This document shows, in pieces, positions 6,322 through 14,183 of a stretch of 18,931 nucleotides of DNA. Each line of letters opens with the position of its first letter. Position 1 is the first letter of the stretch. The stretch is from positions 21,006 to 39,936 of the forward strand of contig PLYD01000100.1 of NCBI GenBank assembly GCA_003151665.1, written 5' to 3'. The notes under the pieces were generated by a model that made no database searches, was not told the DNA's origin, and saw nothing but the letters and a program-made list of their open reading frames with translations. Source of the stretch: Candidatus Dormiibacterota bacterium (GTDB lineage Bacteria; Chloroflexota; Dormibacteria; Dormibacterales; Dormibacteraceae). The position numbers and the translations under genes are program-made.

Positions 6322-7929
6322 TTAGAGGTCGTATTCGGGGAGCTCCACGGCTATCAAGTGCGACGTGTCGGTGGGACGTTCGGAGAACCCCTGAGCCTCC
6401 TCCTCGTACTGCTGATCGGCGCCCGTGAGCCGATCGGCGTGCTGTCTCAAGTGTTCCTCCCACGACGAAACCACGTAGAGCTCGACGAACTTGTGGGGGG
6501 CCTCGCCGTCCCGGAAAAGGCCCCATTGGGTCGCACCGGTGCGCAGGCGCGACAGCCGCACGCGCGCCATCGCTTGGAGAAACTGCGCCTCAGATTCGGT
6601 CGGAATCGTGTAGACAGCCCGGACCACAACGGGGCCATCCTCGGGGGCGGCATCCAGCGCCAGGCTCGGCTCCGGCCAGTACTGAACGGTGCTGCGATCC
6701 ATGCCGCTCGTGTCGATGATCGGCCAGATTCGCATGGTCGCCACCCCCGCGAGCATCACGGCCGCGGCGATGAGAAAGGTGGTCACAAGGCCGGCCGGAG
6801 AAGCAACGACGCCCCAGAAAAGCGCGCCGATACCCTGCGCTCCAAACAGGACCATCTGGTAGACCGACAGGCCTCGCGCCCGGACCCAGGCTGGGAGGAA
6901 AAGCTGGAGCTCAGCGTTGATCGTCGAAAGGAACGCCATCCAAGCCACCCCGGCGGGCAAGAGGACGATAAGGATCACCACTGCGTTGCTGATCAGCACG
7001 ACCACTGCCAGCACCACGGCGTAGACGACTCCGCTGGCGGCCAGCAGTGCGTTGATCGAAAGCCTTGTCCGAATTCGAGGTAGGCCTATTGCTCCAGCGA
7101 TGGCTCCAACGCCGAGCGCACCGAGCAGCAGCCCATAGCCATCAGCTCCCTGGCCCAAGCGCCGGCTCGCTATAAGTGGGAGCAAAGACCACAGCGCGCT
7201 CGCGGGAACCAGGAACAAGGCCGACCGCAGCAAGATGCGACGGACCACCGGCGCGTAGCGAACATAACGGCCTCCCGCGCGCAGCGCCGAGATGAATGGC
7301 TCTGGCATCTTCGGCTTCCCGGCGGGTGGGTGCCACGCGACGAGCACGATCAGGAAGAGCGCATACATCGCCGTGTTCAGTGCAAAAACCGCACCGACGC
7401 CTGCGCGAGCGATCACCACTCCCGCGATAGCGGGTCCGGCCGCGCGAGCGAGGTTGACGCTGATCGACGAAAGCGCGGCTGCCGAATGCAACTGGGCGCG
7501 TGGCACGAGGTCTGGAACGAGCGCCTGGTATGCCGGCAGGGTGAGCACCGAGCTGGATCCGATCAAGAACGTGAAGGTCAGCAGCAGAGCCGGAGGCATC
7601 TCGCCGGCCAGAGTCAGTACGGCTAGCGCGGCACCGAAGATGACCAGAAAGCCCTGTACCGCCATCAGCAGGCGGCGCCGGTCGAACGTATCGGCGAGCA
7701 CGCCGCCGACCAGGCCGAACAACACATCGGGCAGGTAATCGACGGTCTGGACGAGGGCAACCAGGATCGGGGCGTTCGGCTGGCCGACCAGCAGCCACTG
7801 CGCGCCGACTGTCTGCATCCAGCTGGCGACGTTGCTGATAAGGACCGCCAGCCAGAGGGCGCGAAACAGGCCGATGCGAAGAGGCGCCCACGTCGAAACG
7901 GCCTTCGTCGAATCGCTCGTCTGGCTCAT
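6322..7929 (-). CDS. MFS exporter of the MFS_3 (EntS-like) family with C-terminal soluble domain
   Basis: The 535-residue protein has about twelve membrane helices (residues 20-410), with LADTFDRRRLLMAVQ as the MFS loop 2-3 motif and NLARAAGPAIAGVVIARAG in helix 5. This matches the MFS_3 group (transmembrane secretion effector, related to enterobactin exporter EntS). After helix 12 comes a soluble tail of about 110 residues (VVVRAVYTIPTESEAQFLQAM onward, with WGLFRDGEAPHKFVELYVV and SWEEHLRQHADRLT) that looks like a dimeric alpha-beta barrel/ABM-type domain, usual in this family. The exported substrate is unknown. ATG 7929 has no evident ribosome site. The gene is divergent from the MOSC gene across about 54 bp and is followed by a small barrel protein on the same strand. 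Confidence 0.88.
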   Translation of the reverse strand: MSQTSDSTKAVSTWAPLRIGLFRALWLAVLISNVASWMQTVGAQWLLVGQPNAPILVALVQTVDYLPDVLFGLVGGVLADTFDRRRLLMAVQGFLVIFGAALAVLTLAGEMPPALLLTFTFLIGSSSVLTLPAYQALVPDLVPRAQLHSAAALSSISVNLARAAGPAIAGVVIARAGVGAVFALNTAMYALFLIVLVAWHPPAGKPKMPEPFISALRAGGRYVRYAPVVRRILLRSALFLVPASALWSLLPLIASRRLGQGADGYGLLLGALGVGAIAGAIGLPRIRTRLSINALLAASGVVYAVVLAVVVLISNAVVILIVLLPAGVAWMAFLSTINAELQLFLPAWVRARGLSVYQMVLFGAQGIGALFWGVVASPAGLVTTFLIAAAVMLAGVATMRIWPIIDTSGMDRSTVQYWPEPSLALDAAPEDGPVVVRAVYTIPTESEAQFLQAMARVRLSRLRTGATQWGLFRDGEAPHKFVELYVVSSWEEHLRQHADRLTGADQQYEEEAQGFSERPTDTSHLIAVELPEYDL

Positions 7930-7983
7930 CTGTTAGCGAGTGAGCTTAAGGCCGAATGCCGTGTGCGGCAGGCCGCCCAAGGC

Positions 7984-8553
7984 ATGCAAAATACTGGAGT
8001 GGTGAAAAACGCCGAGTTGATCCGACTCGAGGAGAGCATCGATCACATCCGCCAGGCGCCGCCGGATGGCGGGACCGTCGAGTTGATCGTCGCCCGGCCG
8101 GCCGTTGACCAGCGGGAGACATTGAGCGAAGGCTGGCTCGAGGCCGGGAGCGGCTTGAGAGGCGACACCTGGCGGGTGCGCGGCAGCAGCCGCCCCGATG
8201 GGAGCGCCATTCCGGATGCGCAGCTCACCCTCATGAGTTCGCGCGCCGCGGCGGCGATCGCTGGGGAGCGCGAGCGCTGGCCCCTGGCCGGCGACCAGCT
8301 CTACGTGGATCTCGACCTCAGTCTCGCCAATCTGCCCCCGGGGAGCCGGGTCCAGATCGGCTCAGCAGTGATCGAGTTCAGCGAGCCCCCGCACACCGGT
8401 TGCGCGAAGTTCTCAGCCCGCTATGGCAACGAAGCCCAGGTTTTCGTCAACTCTCCAGTCGGCCGCGAGCTTCGCCTGCGAGGCGCCAACTGCCGGGTGG
8501 TCGTGGCCGGCACCGTAAGGCAAGGCGACGCGATTAGAAAGGTGCGGAGCTAA
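7984..8553 (+). CDS. MOSC-domain protein
   Basis: The protein (189 residues from ATG 7984) matches MOSC (molybdenum cofactor sulfurase C-terminal) domain proteins. Features seen are GLRGDTW in the first part, AGDQLYVDLDLSLANLPPGS in the middle, and the conserved PPHTGCAKFSARYG segment holding the likely sulfur-carrying cysteine, followed by RGANCRVVVAGTV. Stand-alone bacterial MOSC proteins are linked to Mo-cofactor sulfur handling or reductive detoxification; the reaction here is not known. Start is uncertain: GTG 7963, ATG 7984, GTG 7999 and GTG 8002 are all in frame and none has a strong ribosome site. It is divergent from the MFS exporter and convergent with the ECF sigma factor gene. Confidence 0.85.
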   Translation: MQNTGVVKNAELIRLEESIDHIRQAPPDGGTVELIVARPAVDQRETLSEGWLEAGSGLRGDTWRVRGSSRPDGSAIPDAQLTLMSSRAAAAIAGERERWPLAGDQLYVDLDLSLANLPPGSRVQIGSAVIEFSEPPHTGCAKFSARYGNEAQVFVNSPVGRELRLRGANCRVVVAGTVRQGDAIRKVRS

Positions 8554-8608
8554 TAGGGGCAGAGCCGCCAAGATGGTGCGGTTCGTCCGAGCCTCCGGTA
8601 GGTGAGCA

Positions 8609-8663
8609 CTCAGCTGAGCAGGGCGTCAGAGCTCTAGGGCTAGACGGTGTCCCTGCCGGCAGG
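8609..8663. other. Two palindromes in a convergent gap
   Basis: CTCAGCTGAG (8609-8618) and CCTGCCGGCAGG (8652-8663) are perfect palindromes in the 157-bp gap between the convergent MOSC and ECF sigma genes. Neither is followed by a run of T on either strand, so they are not classical intrinsic terminators. They may limit read-through or be chance. No coding sequence is seen in the gap. Confidence 0.3.
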
Positions 8664-8710
8664 TAAGGAGAGATGGACGACCGGTGGGATGTTGTGCCTT
8701 GAGCACTGCT

Positions 8711-9931
8711 CTAGCCCAGGCGCGCCGCACGCAGCGCGAGGTATCTCTGTTCAGGGATGCTCGCGGTCATCCGCGCCGCGCTTTGGTACGACTCGCGCGC
8801 AGCTGTGAGATCGCCCGCCAGCTCGAGCAGGTGGCCGCGCACTGCCTCTAGCCGGTGGTTGCGCGACATGCGTGCGTCATCGTCGAGAGTTCCGAGCAGC
8901 GCGAGGCCCGCGCGCGGGCCGTGGACCATAGCGACCGCTACCGCGCGATTGAGCGTGATGATCGGCCCCGGCGAGACCCGCTCGAGGACTTCGTACAAGG
9001 CCAGGATCTGTGGCCAGTCGGTTTCCGCGCCGCTCGGCGCTTCATCGTGCACGGCGGCGATTGCGGCCTGCATCTGATAAGGGCCGACAGTCGTTGTCCC
9101 AAGGGTGCGGGTGAGCAGCGCGATGCCCTCATCGATCTGCGACTGGTCCCAGAGCTCGCGGCGCTGCTCGTCGAGCGGCACCAGGGAGCCATCAGGCAGC
9201 GTCCGAGCTGCTCGGCGTGCATCGGTCAGCAACATGAGGGCCAGGAGGCCGGCCACCTCGCCCTCGGCAGGCAGCAGCGCATGCAGCATCCGCGTGAGCC
9301 GGATCGCCTCGGCGGTGAGGTCGGCCCGGTTCAGAGCAGGGCCCGCGCTCGTCATGTAGCCCTCGTTGAAAACGAGGTACAGCACGTGGAGCACGACGCG
9401 CAGCCGGTCGGCTTGCTCCGCTTTGGACGGAAGCTCGAACCGCGCGCCCGCGCCCCGAATGCTCTCCTTGGCGCGGCTGATCCGCCGAGCCATCGTGGTT
9501 TCCGGGACAAGTAAAGCGTTGGCGATCTCAGCGGTCGTGAGCCCGCCCACCGCGCGCAGGGTCAGCGCGAGCTGCGAAGGGATGCTGAGGGAGGGGTGGC
9601 AGCACAGGAACAGAAGCGCGAGCGTGTCGTCGTGGTCGGGCAGCTGGACGCGACCAGCGACGTCGAGCATCGCCGCCGTCTCCTCCCGGCGACGGCGCGC
9701 ACCCTCGCTGCGCCATTGGTCGACGAGGCGCCGCGAGGCGACAGCGATCAGCCAGGAGCGCGGATTGTCGGGGACTCCTTTCTCAGCCCACTGTTGCGAC
9801 GCGGCCAGTAACGCCTCCTGCACCGCGTCTTCGCACGCGTCGAACTGACCGTGGCGCCTCACGAGCGCCCCAAGGACCTGTGGCGCGAGCTCGCGGAGCA
9901 GGTCCTCGATTCGGGGGGATTCCGATCTCAA
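8711..9931 (-). CDS. ECF42-group sigma factor with C-terminal TPR-like extension
   Basis: The 406-residue protein is much longer than a typical ECF sigma (about 200). Region 2 is at about 10-75 (DACEDAVQEALLAAS, NPRSWLIAVASRRLVDQWR) and region 4 at about 115-170 (LTLRAVGGLTTAEIANALLV). The rest is the long helical extension of the ECF42 group (DUF6596), with LYLVFNEGYMTSAGPALNRA and a TPR-like tail (GLALLGTLDDDARMSRNHRL). Members transcribe target promoters and lack a classical anti-sigma; they pair with DGPF/YCII genes, as here. The TTG start overlaps the DGPF stop in a TTGA arrangement, indicating translational coupling. A matching promoter lies upstream of the DGPF gene, suggesting autoregulation. 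Confidence 0.93.
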   Translation of the reverse strand: MRSESPRIEDLLRELAPQVLGALVRRHGQFDACEDAVQEALLAASQQWAEKGVPDNPRSWLIAVASRRLVDQWRSEGARRRREETAAMLDVAGRVQLPDHDDTLALLFLCCHPSLSIPSQLALTLRAVGGLTTAEIANALLVPETTMARRISRAKESIRGAGARFELPSKAEQADRLRVVLHVLYLVFNEGYMTSAGPALNRADLTAEAIRLTRMLHALLPAEGEVAGLLALMLLTDARRAARTLPDGSLVPLDEQRRELWDQSQIDEGIALLTRTLGTTTVGPYQMQAAIAAVHDEAPSGAETDWPQILALYEVLERVSPGPIITLNRAVAVAMVHGPRAGLALLGTLDDDARMSRNHRLEAVRGHLLELAGDLTAARESYQSAARMTASIPEQRYLALRAARLG

Positions 9932-10290
9932 AAGTCGGGCGGTGCGTCCATCACGCGGCGCACTTCGATTGGAACCTTGACGAAATCGACGATGCGCGAA
10001 GCGATGGCGATCGCCCGGGCCTCGTCTTCGACATCGACGATCCAGTAGCCGACGAGGGACTCTTTCGATTCGGCAAACGGCCCATCGGTCGCGACCGAGA
10101 TGCCATTCTCGAATCGGACGGTCTTGGCCTGGCTCCCGTCGGCCAGCCCCTCGGCGCTCACGAGCTCCCCCGACTTGCGAAGGTCGTCATCCAGCTTCCT
10201 CATGAACTGGACCATCTCGAGCATCCAATCCCTTCCCATCGCCGCCACGCCCCCCTCGGCGGAGCCGAACGTCATGATCATGTACTTCAT
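9928..10290 (-). CDS. DGPF/YCII-related protein, partner of ECF42 sigma
   Basis: The 120-residue protein starts MKYMIMTFGS and carries the naming motif in ATDGPFAESKESLVGYW (about 67-83), followed by the strand-helix pattern of the YCII dimeric barrel. DGPF proteins accompany ECF42 sigma factors very widely; their biochemical role is not established. ATG 10290 is supported by AAGGGAG at 10298-10304, 7 bp upstream on the minus strand. The stop overlaps the sigma factor start by 3 bp (shared TTGA). This is the first gene of the pair and follows the predicted ECF42-type promoter. Confidence 0.93.
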   Translation of the reverse strand: MKYMIMTFGSAEGGVAAMGRDWMLEMVQFMRKLDDDLRKSGELVSAEGLADGSQAKTVRFENGISVATDGPFAESKESLVGYWIVDVEDEARAIAIASRIVDFVKVPIEVRRVMDAPPDF

Positions 10291-10338
10291 CTGATTGCTC
10301 CCTTGAATTGCGCCCCCGTAAGGGCGCGCTCATTGACT

Positions 10339-10366
10339 GGTCGGAGCCGGCTCCCCATTCTCGACA
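10339..10366 (-). promoter_or_regulatory. Predicted ECF42-type promoter (TGTCGA / CGAC)
   Basis: On the minus strand TGTCGA (10366-10361) is followed after 17 bp by CGACC (10343-10339). As I recall the work on Streptomyces ECF42 factors, their promoters have a TGTCGA -35 and a CGA/TC -10. Transcription would start about 40 bp before the DGPF ATG at 10290. The site is in the short gap between the LtrA-type gene and the DGPF gene, where an autoregulated promoter is expected. Confidence 0.6.
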
Positions 10367-10372
10367 TCCGCG

Positions 10373-11584
10373 TCAGCGATTCTTGGCGGCGGCAGGGGAA
10401 CGGCGATTTCTGGCCGCGTGTACCGATCTCTCGTGCCTTTGAGACAGAAACGGATCGGAAATGGCCACTGCGATGACAACCCCGGCGGCCACGGCCCCGA
10501 CCACCAGGTCGGGCATCGCAGCCGCCAAGGGTATGAAAGCCAACAGCACGGCTACCGCGACGACGCGTGACCAGGATACAAGATTCCAGACATTCAGCTT
10601 GAACATCGCATGACCGGCGAGAAAGAGCGCCGATCCTCCGGCCAGCATAAGCGCGGTCGCTAAACCTGCTGACGAAGCTGGTTGGGACACGATTGCGTGG
10701 TCGCCGGCGGCGATGGCGACGATCCCTCCGATCATGACCGGGTGGATGGTGTGATAGGCGGAGCGGCCCAGGCTGCCCGGGTCCGGATGTCTCGCCAGGA
10801 TTGCTTCCGCCACCTCTGCGGTCCTGTCGAAATAGGCCCACCAGAGTCCTGCGGTACCCGCGAACGCGACGAAAATAGCCGCGAGCTCGCGCAGCCCGAA
10901 AGTCGGCTGGCTCGCGAGGCCCGCGCCGATGATCACAATCGACTCGCCGAGGGCGATCAGCACGAATGATTGGCAGCGCTGCGCCAGGTGGTGGCCTTCG
11001 AGGTTCCAGTCTCGGGTCAGCGAACGACCGAGCCCGGGGACAAAGAACCCGACCACGCTTCCTCCCAGGTCGATCCCGATCGCCAGCACCCACAGCACCT
11101 CGCGCATCACACCGTGCTCGAGGCCTCCTGCGATCGCCAGGGCGCCGCTGACCACGCACCAGACAAGGATCCTTTCGTAATTCAGCTGCAGCTTCTCGCC
11201 GCGCAGCGCGATCACCGCGAACAGGCTGCGTCCGATCTGCATGACGGCGTAGGCGCCTCCAACGGCCAGACCTCGAGCGCCGAAGGCATCGGGAATGCCG
11301 GCGGAGAAGACCAAGCTCGTGAGCATCAGCGCAAATAGGAGCAAGCGCACTGAGAGATTCCCCGGATCGAGCCAGTTGGTCAGCCACATCGTGTAGGCCC
11401 AGCCGAGCCACACCATCGCCAGCAGCAGCACTGCCTGAAGCGCTCCCTCGATTGTCTGGTGCTCGAACAGAAAGTGAGACGACAGCTGGGTGACGGCGAA
11501 GGCGTAGACGAGGTCGAAGAAGACCTCGATGTTGGTTTCGCCACGGGTGCCTGTGTGCTTGCGGAGGATGGCCACGACGAGCAA
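10373..11584 (-). CDS. ltrA: Low temperature requirement protein A (LtrA) family membrane protein
   Basis: The 403-residue protein matches the LtrA family. The hallmark at the N terminus is ETNIEVFFDLVYAFAVTQLS, followed by many hydrophobic helices (about ten to twelve), with HHLAQRCQSFVLIALGESI near the middle, a second conserved family segment. The name comes from a Listeria mutant needing it for cold growth; the molecular role is unknown. The C terminus is basic and soluble. TTG 11584 is the longest start; GTG 11575 is an alternative and neither has a clear ribosome site. It begins 24 bp after the stop of the Y-family polymerase gene on the same strand, so it may be carried on the same transcript. 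Confidence 0.88.
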   Translation of the reverse strand: MLVVAILRKHTGTRGETNIEVFFDLVYAFAVTQLSSHFLFEHQTIEGALQAVLLLAMVWLGWAYTMWLTNWLDPGNLSVRLLLFALMLTSLVFSAGIPDAFGARGLAVGGAYAVMQIGRSLFAVIALRGEKLQLNYERILVWCVVSGALAIAGGLEHGVMREVLWVLAIGIDLGGSVVGFFVPGLGRSLTRDWNLEGHHLAQRCQSFVLIALGESIVIIGAGLASQPTFGLRELAAIFVAFAGTAGLWWAYFDRTAEVAEAILARHPDPGSLGRSAYHTIHPVMIGGIVAIAAGDHAIVSQPASSAGLATALMLAGGSALFLAGHAMFKLNVWNLVSWSRVVAVAVLLAFIPLAAAMPDLVVGAVAAGVVIAVAISDPFLSQRHERSVHAARNRRSPAAAKNR

Positions 11585-11608
11585 AGACTCTAAAGGGTGC
11601 TCACCAGG

Positions 11609-12832
11609 TCATCTGTCGTCGGGGTGCCCGGTGTTGCCAAACGCGATCCGGTCTCGAACCACTGGAGCGCGACCAAGAAGGCGCGCCCGCTGGACGGCGT
11701 CCTCACCGAAACGGTCGCGGATTGCATCCATCGCTGTCTCGATTCGTGCGTCCCGGGGCGCGGATGGCGCGGAGAAAAGGTCCATCTGACCCGGGCCGGC
11801 GTCGCTGAGGCCGGCCAGCCCGACGCCAAGCGTTCCAACCGCGCGACGAGTATCGCGCGCGGCCAGCAGCTTCAGTGCCGCCTTGTAGATCTCGTCGCCG
11901 GTCGCGATCGGCTCTGCCAACTTCGATTGCCTGGACAGACGGTCAACGTCCGGCCGGTAGACGACGCCGATCGACACAACACTTCCGCGGCGCCCCGTCG
12001 CACGTAGGCGGCGCCCGACCATGTCCGACAGTCGCATCAACAACTCTTCGAGCTCCACCTGGGAGGTCGTCGCACGAGCCAGCACGTGCGAGTGGCTGTA
12101 GCTCTTGCGCTCCGCGCTCTCGAAGCTGCTGGCCTCGAACCCGCGCAGGCGCTGGTGCCAGCCGCCGGCGACATCGGACCGCATTCCCGCCAGCCCGAGC
12201 TGGGCCGGCGTCGCGTAGAGGAAATCGAGCGGAGTCCGAATGCCTGCCTTGCGCAGGCGCGTCGCCGTGGCCTCGGCGATCCCAGACAGGTCGGTCAGCC
12301 CCAGCCGGTCGAACACCGAAACGACGTTGGTGTGATCGATTCGCTGCAGCCCGTCTCGCTTGTCGAGGTTCGATGCTTGCTTGGCCATCCAGATCGAGGT
12401 CGATACCCCGACCGAGCAGGTGACGCAATCCCCGATCTCCACGCGGATCGCGCCCTTGATCGCTCGCCCGACGCCCTCGGGTCCCAGCTTGACCAGATCA
12501 GGGGTCCCGGCGAGGTTCATCGAAGCTTCGTCGATCGACATGCGCAGCACGTCCGGGCTGTGGCGCTCCATGATCTCGATCAGCGTGTCCGAGGCCGCCC
12601 TGTACAGCGGCGGATTGGGCTCCCTGACGATGGTCTGAGGATAGATCGCCTTGGCCTCATAGACCCTCATACCGGTCTTGATGCCAAGGTCGCGAGCCTC
12701 GCGCGAGGAGGAGACGATGGTGGCGGCGTCTGTCGCATAAGCGGCGATCGCAAGCGGCTTGCCACGCAGCCTTGGATCGTGCTGTTGCTCGATCGACGCA
12801 AAGGCGCAGTTGAGGTCGATGACGAGCGTCAT
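11609..12832 (-). CDS. Y-family translesion DNA polymerase (ImpB/MucB/SamB family)
   Basis: From ATG 12832 the product is 407 residues. Palm and finger motifs of Y-family polymerases are present: VIDLNCAFASIEQ with metal-binding D6, SIDEAS with D101 and E102, and VGVSTSIWMAKQASNLDK, followed by a helix-hairpin-helix region (LSGIAEATATRLRKAGI) and the little-finger domain. DLN rather than DMD/DFD resembles UmuC more than DinB. QMDLF (about 349-353) fits the beta-clamp binding motif. The enzyme bypasses damaged bases during replication. ATG 12877 is an alternative start, but it lies only 3 bp from a probable LexA box, so 12832 is preferred. The frame stays open to 13213 inside the divergent ATPase gene, which I treat as chance. 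No umuD- or imuB-like gene is nearby. Confidence 0.88.
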   Translation of the reverse strand: MTLVIDLNCAFASIEQQHDPRLRGKPLAIAAYATDAATIVSSSREARDLGIKTGMRVYEAKAIYPQTIVREPNPPLYRAASDTLIEIMERHSPDVLRMSIDEASMNLAGTPDLVKLGPEGVGRAIKGAIRVEIGDCVTCSVGVSTSIWMAKQASNLDKRDGLQRIDHTNVVSVFDRLGLTDLSGIAEATATRLRKAGIRTPLDFLYATPAQLGLAGMRSDVAGGWHQRLRGFEASSFESAERKSYSHSHVLARATTSQVELEELLMRLSDMVGRRLRATGRRGSVVSIGVVYRPDVDRLSRQSKLAEPIATGDEIYKAALKLLAARDTRRAVGTLGVGLAGLSDAGPGQMDLFSAPSAPRDARIETAMDAIRDRFGEDAVQRARLLGRAPVVRDRIAFGNTGHPDDR

Positions 12833-12879
12833 CGGGTCGGCCTGGTTGAGCCCAAGATCCCCCGCCCGTGACCCCATAG

Positions 12880-12893
12880 CGAGCAAATGTTCG
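12880..12893 (-). promoter_or_regulatory. Probable LexA (SOS) box upstream of the Y-family polymerase
   Basis: The minus strand reads CGAACATTTGCTCG, one mismatch from the Gram-positive/actinobacterial SOS box CGAAC-N4-GTTCG. It lies 47 bp upstream of the preferred polymerase start (12832). Translesion polymerases are standard LexA targets, so motif and gene support each other. Confidence 0.65.
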
Positions 12894-12923
12894 CACAGGC
12901 CGGGGACCCGTGCGCCAACGGTA

Positions 12924-12958
12924 ATTGATAAGTCGGCAGCTTTATCATTCGCTATCAA
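12924..12958. promoter_or_regulatory. TGATAA inverted-repeat cluster at the AAA ATPase promoter
   Basis: Just before the ATPase ATG (12959) are ATTGATAAG (12924-12932), TTATCA (12942-12947) and TATCAA (12953-12958). TGATAA at 12926-12931 pairs with the second, and TTGATA at 12925-12930 pairs with the third. The last unit touches the start codon. The same 9-mer ATTGATAAG recurs twice at the 3' end of the gene. These AT-rich sites stand out in GC-rich DNA and may be operators, perhaps for the ATPase itself, which ends in a winged-helix-like domain. Confidence 0.5.
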
Positions 12959-14149
12959 ATGGCAACCGTCTGGGCGCCCACTCCTTACCGGCCGGGAAAC
13001 GGCATCGACCCGCCCTACCTGGGCGATCGCGAGGAGCAGATCGAGGCGGTCCGCGGCTTCCTGAAGAACCCAAGGCACCCCCGGAACGTGCTCATCACCG
13101 GGCTGCGCGGCGTCGGCAAGACTGTGCTCCTCAACCGCATGCACGGCGAGGCGGAGTCGGACGGCTGGATCGTGATCGATCGCGAGTTCTCCGAGAGCGA
13201 CGCCGAGCCGCACGCGTTCGCGAATGCGGTACTCAGCGATGTGAATCGCGCCCTCCGGAAACTCAGCCTTTCGACGCGGCTCCGGGACAAGGCTGGGCAG
13301 ATGCTGCAGTCGGCGATCGACCTGGTAGGTGCGCTGACTGTCAGCTACGGCGAGTTCAAGGTGAGCGTCGACACGAAGCGCCGCCGCGGTGAGTCGCCAC
13401 GCCGCCTCGACGACGACCTACGCGAAGCGTTGACCCACATCTGCGAGCTGTGCATGAAGAGCGAGTACAAGGGCCTGGTCTTGCGCTACGACGAGTTCCA
13501 CGTCGTCAGAGAGAAGTCAGGCGACCTGACGTTGAGCGCGCTCCTCAGCGCCACGTCGGCGGTGCAGCAGCACACCCAGCCGATGATGCTCATGCTCTGT
13601 GGCCTGCCGCCGGTGGTCGACAACCTGTCCCGGTCGAAGAGCTACTCGGAGCGGATGTTTGCGACCCAGGAGCTTGGCAACCTGCGGCCACCTGAAGACC
13701 GTGCGGCCCTCGTCGACCCGGCGGTCAGGTTGGGCCGACGTTATGCGGATGATGTCGTCGATGCGGTGATGGCCGACAGCGGCGGCTATCCGTTCTTCAT
13801 CCAGGTCTATGGCGACGCGCTGTGGACTGGTTCAACAGGTGAGACGATCACCATGCTCGACGTGCGTCGCCTCCGGCCGCGCATCCTGGCCACGCTGGAC
13901 GCGGGTTTCTTCCGGGCCCGCTATGTCAGGGCCTCGCCCCACGAACGCATGCTCATGCGCGACATTGCGAAGTTCGGAGAGAGCGCGACCATCGAGCAGA
14001 TGCAGCAGGCCTCGGGCAAGCGGAACAACGAGATCCAACCGACGGTGAGCGCGCTGATCCAGAAGGGCCTGGTCTACAGGCCGGAGCGCGCTCGAATCGC
14101 GTTCACGGCTCCAATGTTCGGAGCGTTCCTGTTGCGCACTCCGAATTGA
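12959..14149 (+). CDS. AAA ATPase (Orc1/Cdc6-like or archaeal-ATPase type) with C-terminal winged helix
   Basis: The 396-residue protein has a P-loop ATPase domain: Walker A GLRGVGKT (48-55), Walker B LVLRYDEFH with D178 and E179, and a sensor-like strand MLMLCGLPP near 210. A lid region with GGYPFFIQVYGDALW follows, then a C-terminal winged-helix-like domain (SATIEQMQQASGKRNNEI, then LIQKGLVYRPERARIAFTAP). This matches a widespread but little studied group of AAA_16/archaeal-ATPase-type proteins; function is unknown. ATG 12959 is chosen because the conserved region starts shortly after; there is no ribosome site, so it may be leaderless. It is divergent from the Y-family polymerase and convergent with the MetE-like gene. 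Its 5' and 3' ends carry the same ATTGATAAG repeat, the last one containing its stop codon. Confidence 0.8.
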   Translation: MATVWAPTPYRPGNGIDPPYLGDREEQIEAVRGFLKNPRHPRNVLITGLRGVGKTVLLNRMHGEAESDGWIVIDREFSESDAEPHAFANAVLSDVNRALRKLSLSTRLRDKAGQMLQSAIDLVGALTVSYGEFKVSVDTKRRRGESPRRLDDDLREALTHICELCMKSEYKGLVLRYDEFHVVREKSGDLTLSALLSATSAVQQHTQPMMLMLCGLPPVVDNLSRSKSYSERMFATQELGNLRPPEDRAALVDPAVRLGRRYADDVVDAVMADSGGYPFFIQVYGDALWTGSTGETITMLDVRRLRPRILATLDAGFFRARYVRASPHERMLMRDIAKFGESATIEQMQQASGKRNNEIQPTVSALIQKGLVYRPERARIAFTAPMFGAFLLRTPN

Positions 14150-14163
14150 TAAGCATTGATAAG
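14145..14163 (+). repeat. Tandem ATTGATAAG repeats at the 3' end of the AAA ATPase gene
   Basis: ATTGATAAG occurs at 14145-14153, containing the TGA stop of the ATPase, and again at 14155-14163. An identical third copy in the same orientation is at 12924-12932, before the gene. Inside the outer copies the sequence begins TCGG on the left and ends CCGA on the right, a 4-bp inverted match. The repeats may be binding sites or the footprint of an inserted module. Confidence 0.55.
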
Positions 14164-14183
14164 GCGCTCGCGATATCGAGACT

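Noticed and set aside
10287..11411. Minus-strand open frame of 374 codons overlapping the LtrA-type gene in another frame
   Set aside because: Arg-rich translation without recognisable domains; the overlapping frame encodes a clear LtrA membrane protein.
12833..13213. N-terminal extension of the Y-family polymerase to 13213
   Set aside because: It would lie antisense inside the ATPase gene, and the extension has no polymerase-like sequence; a LexA box lies within it.
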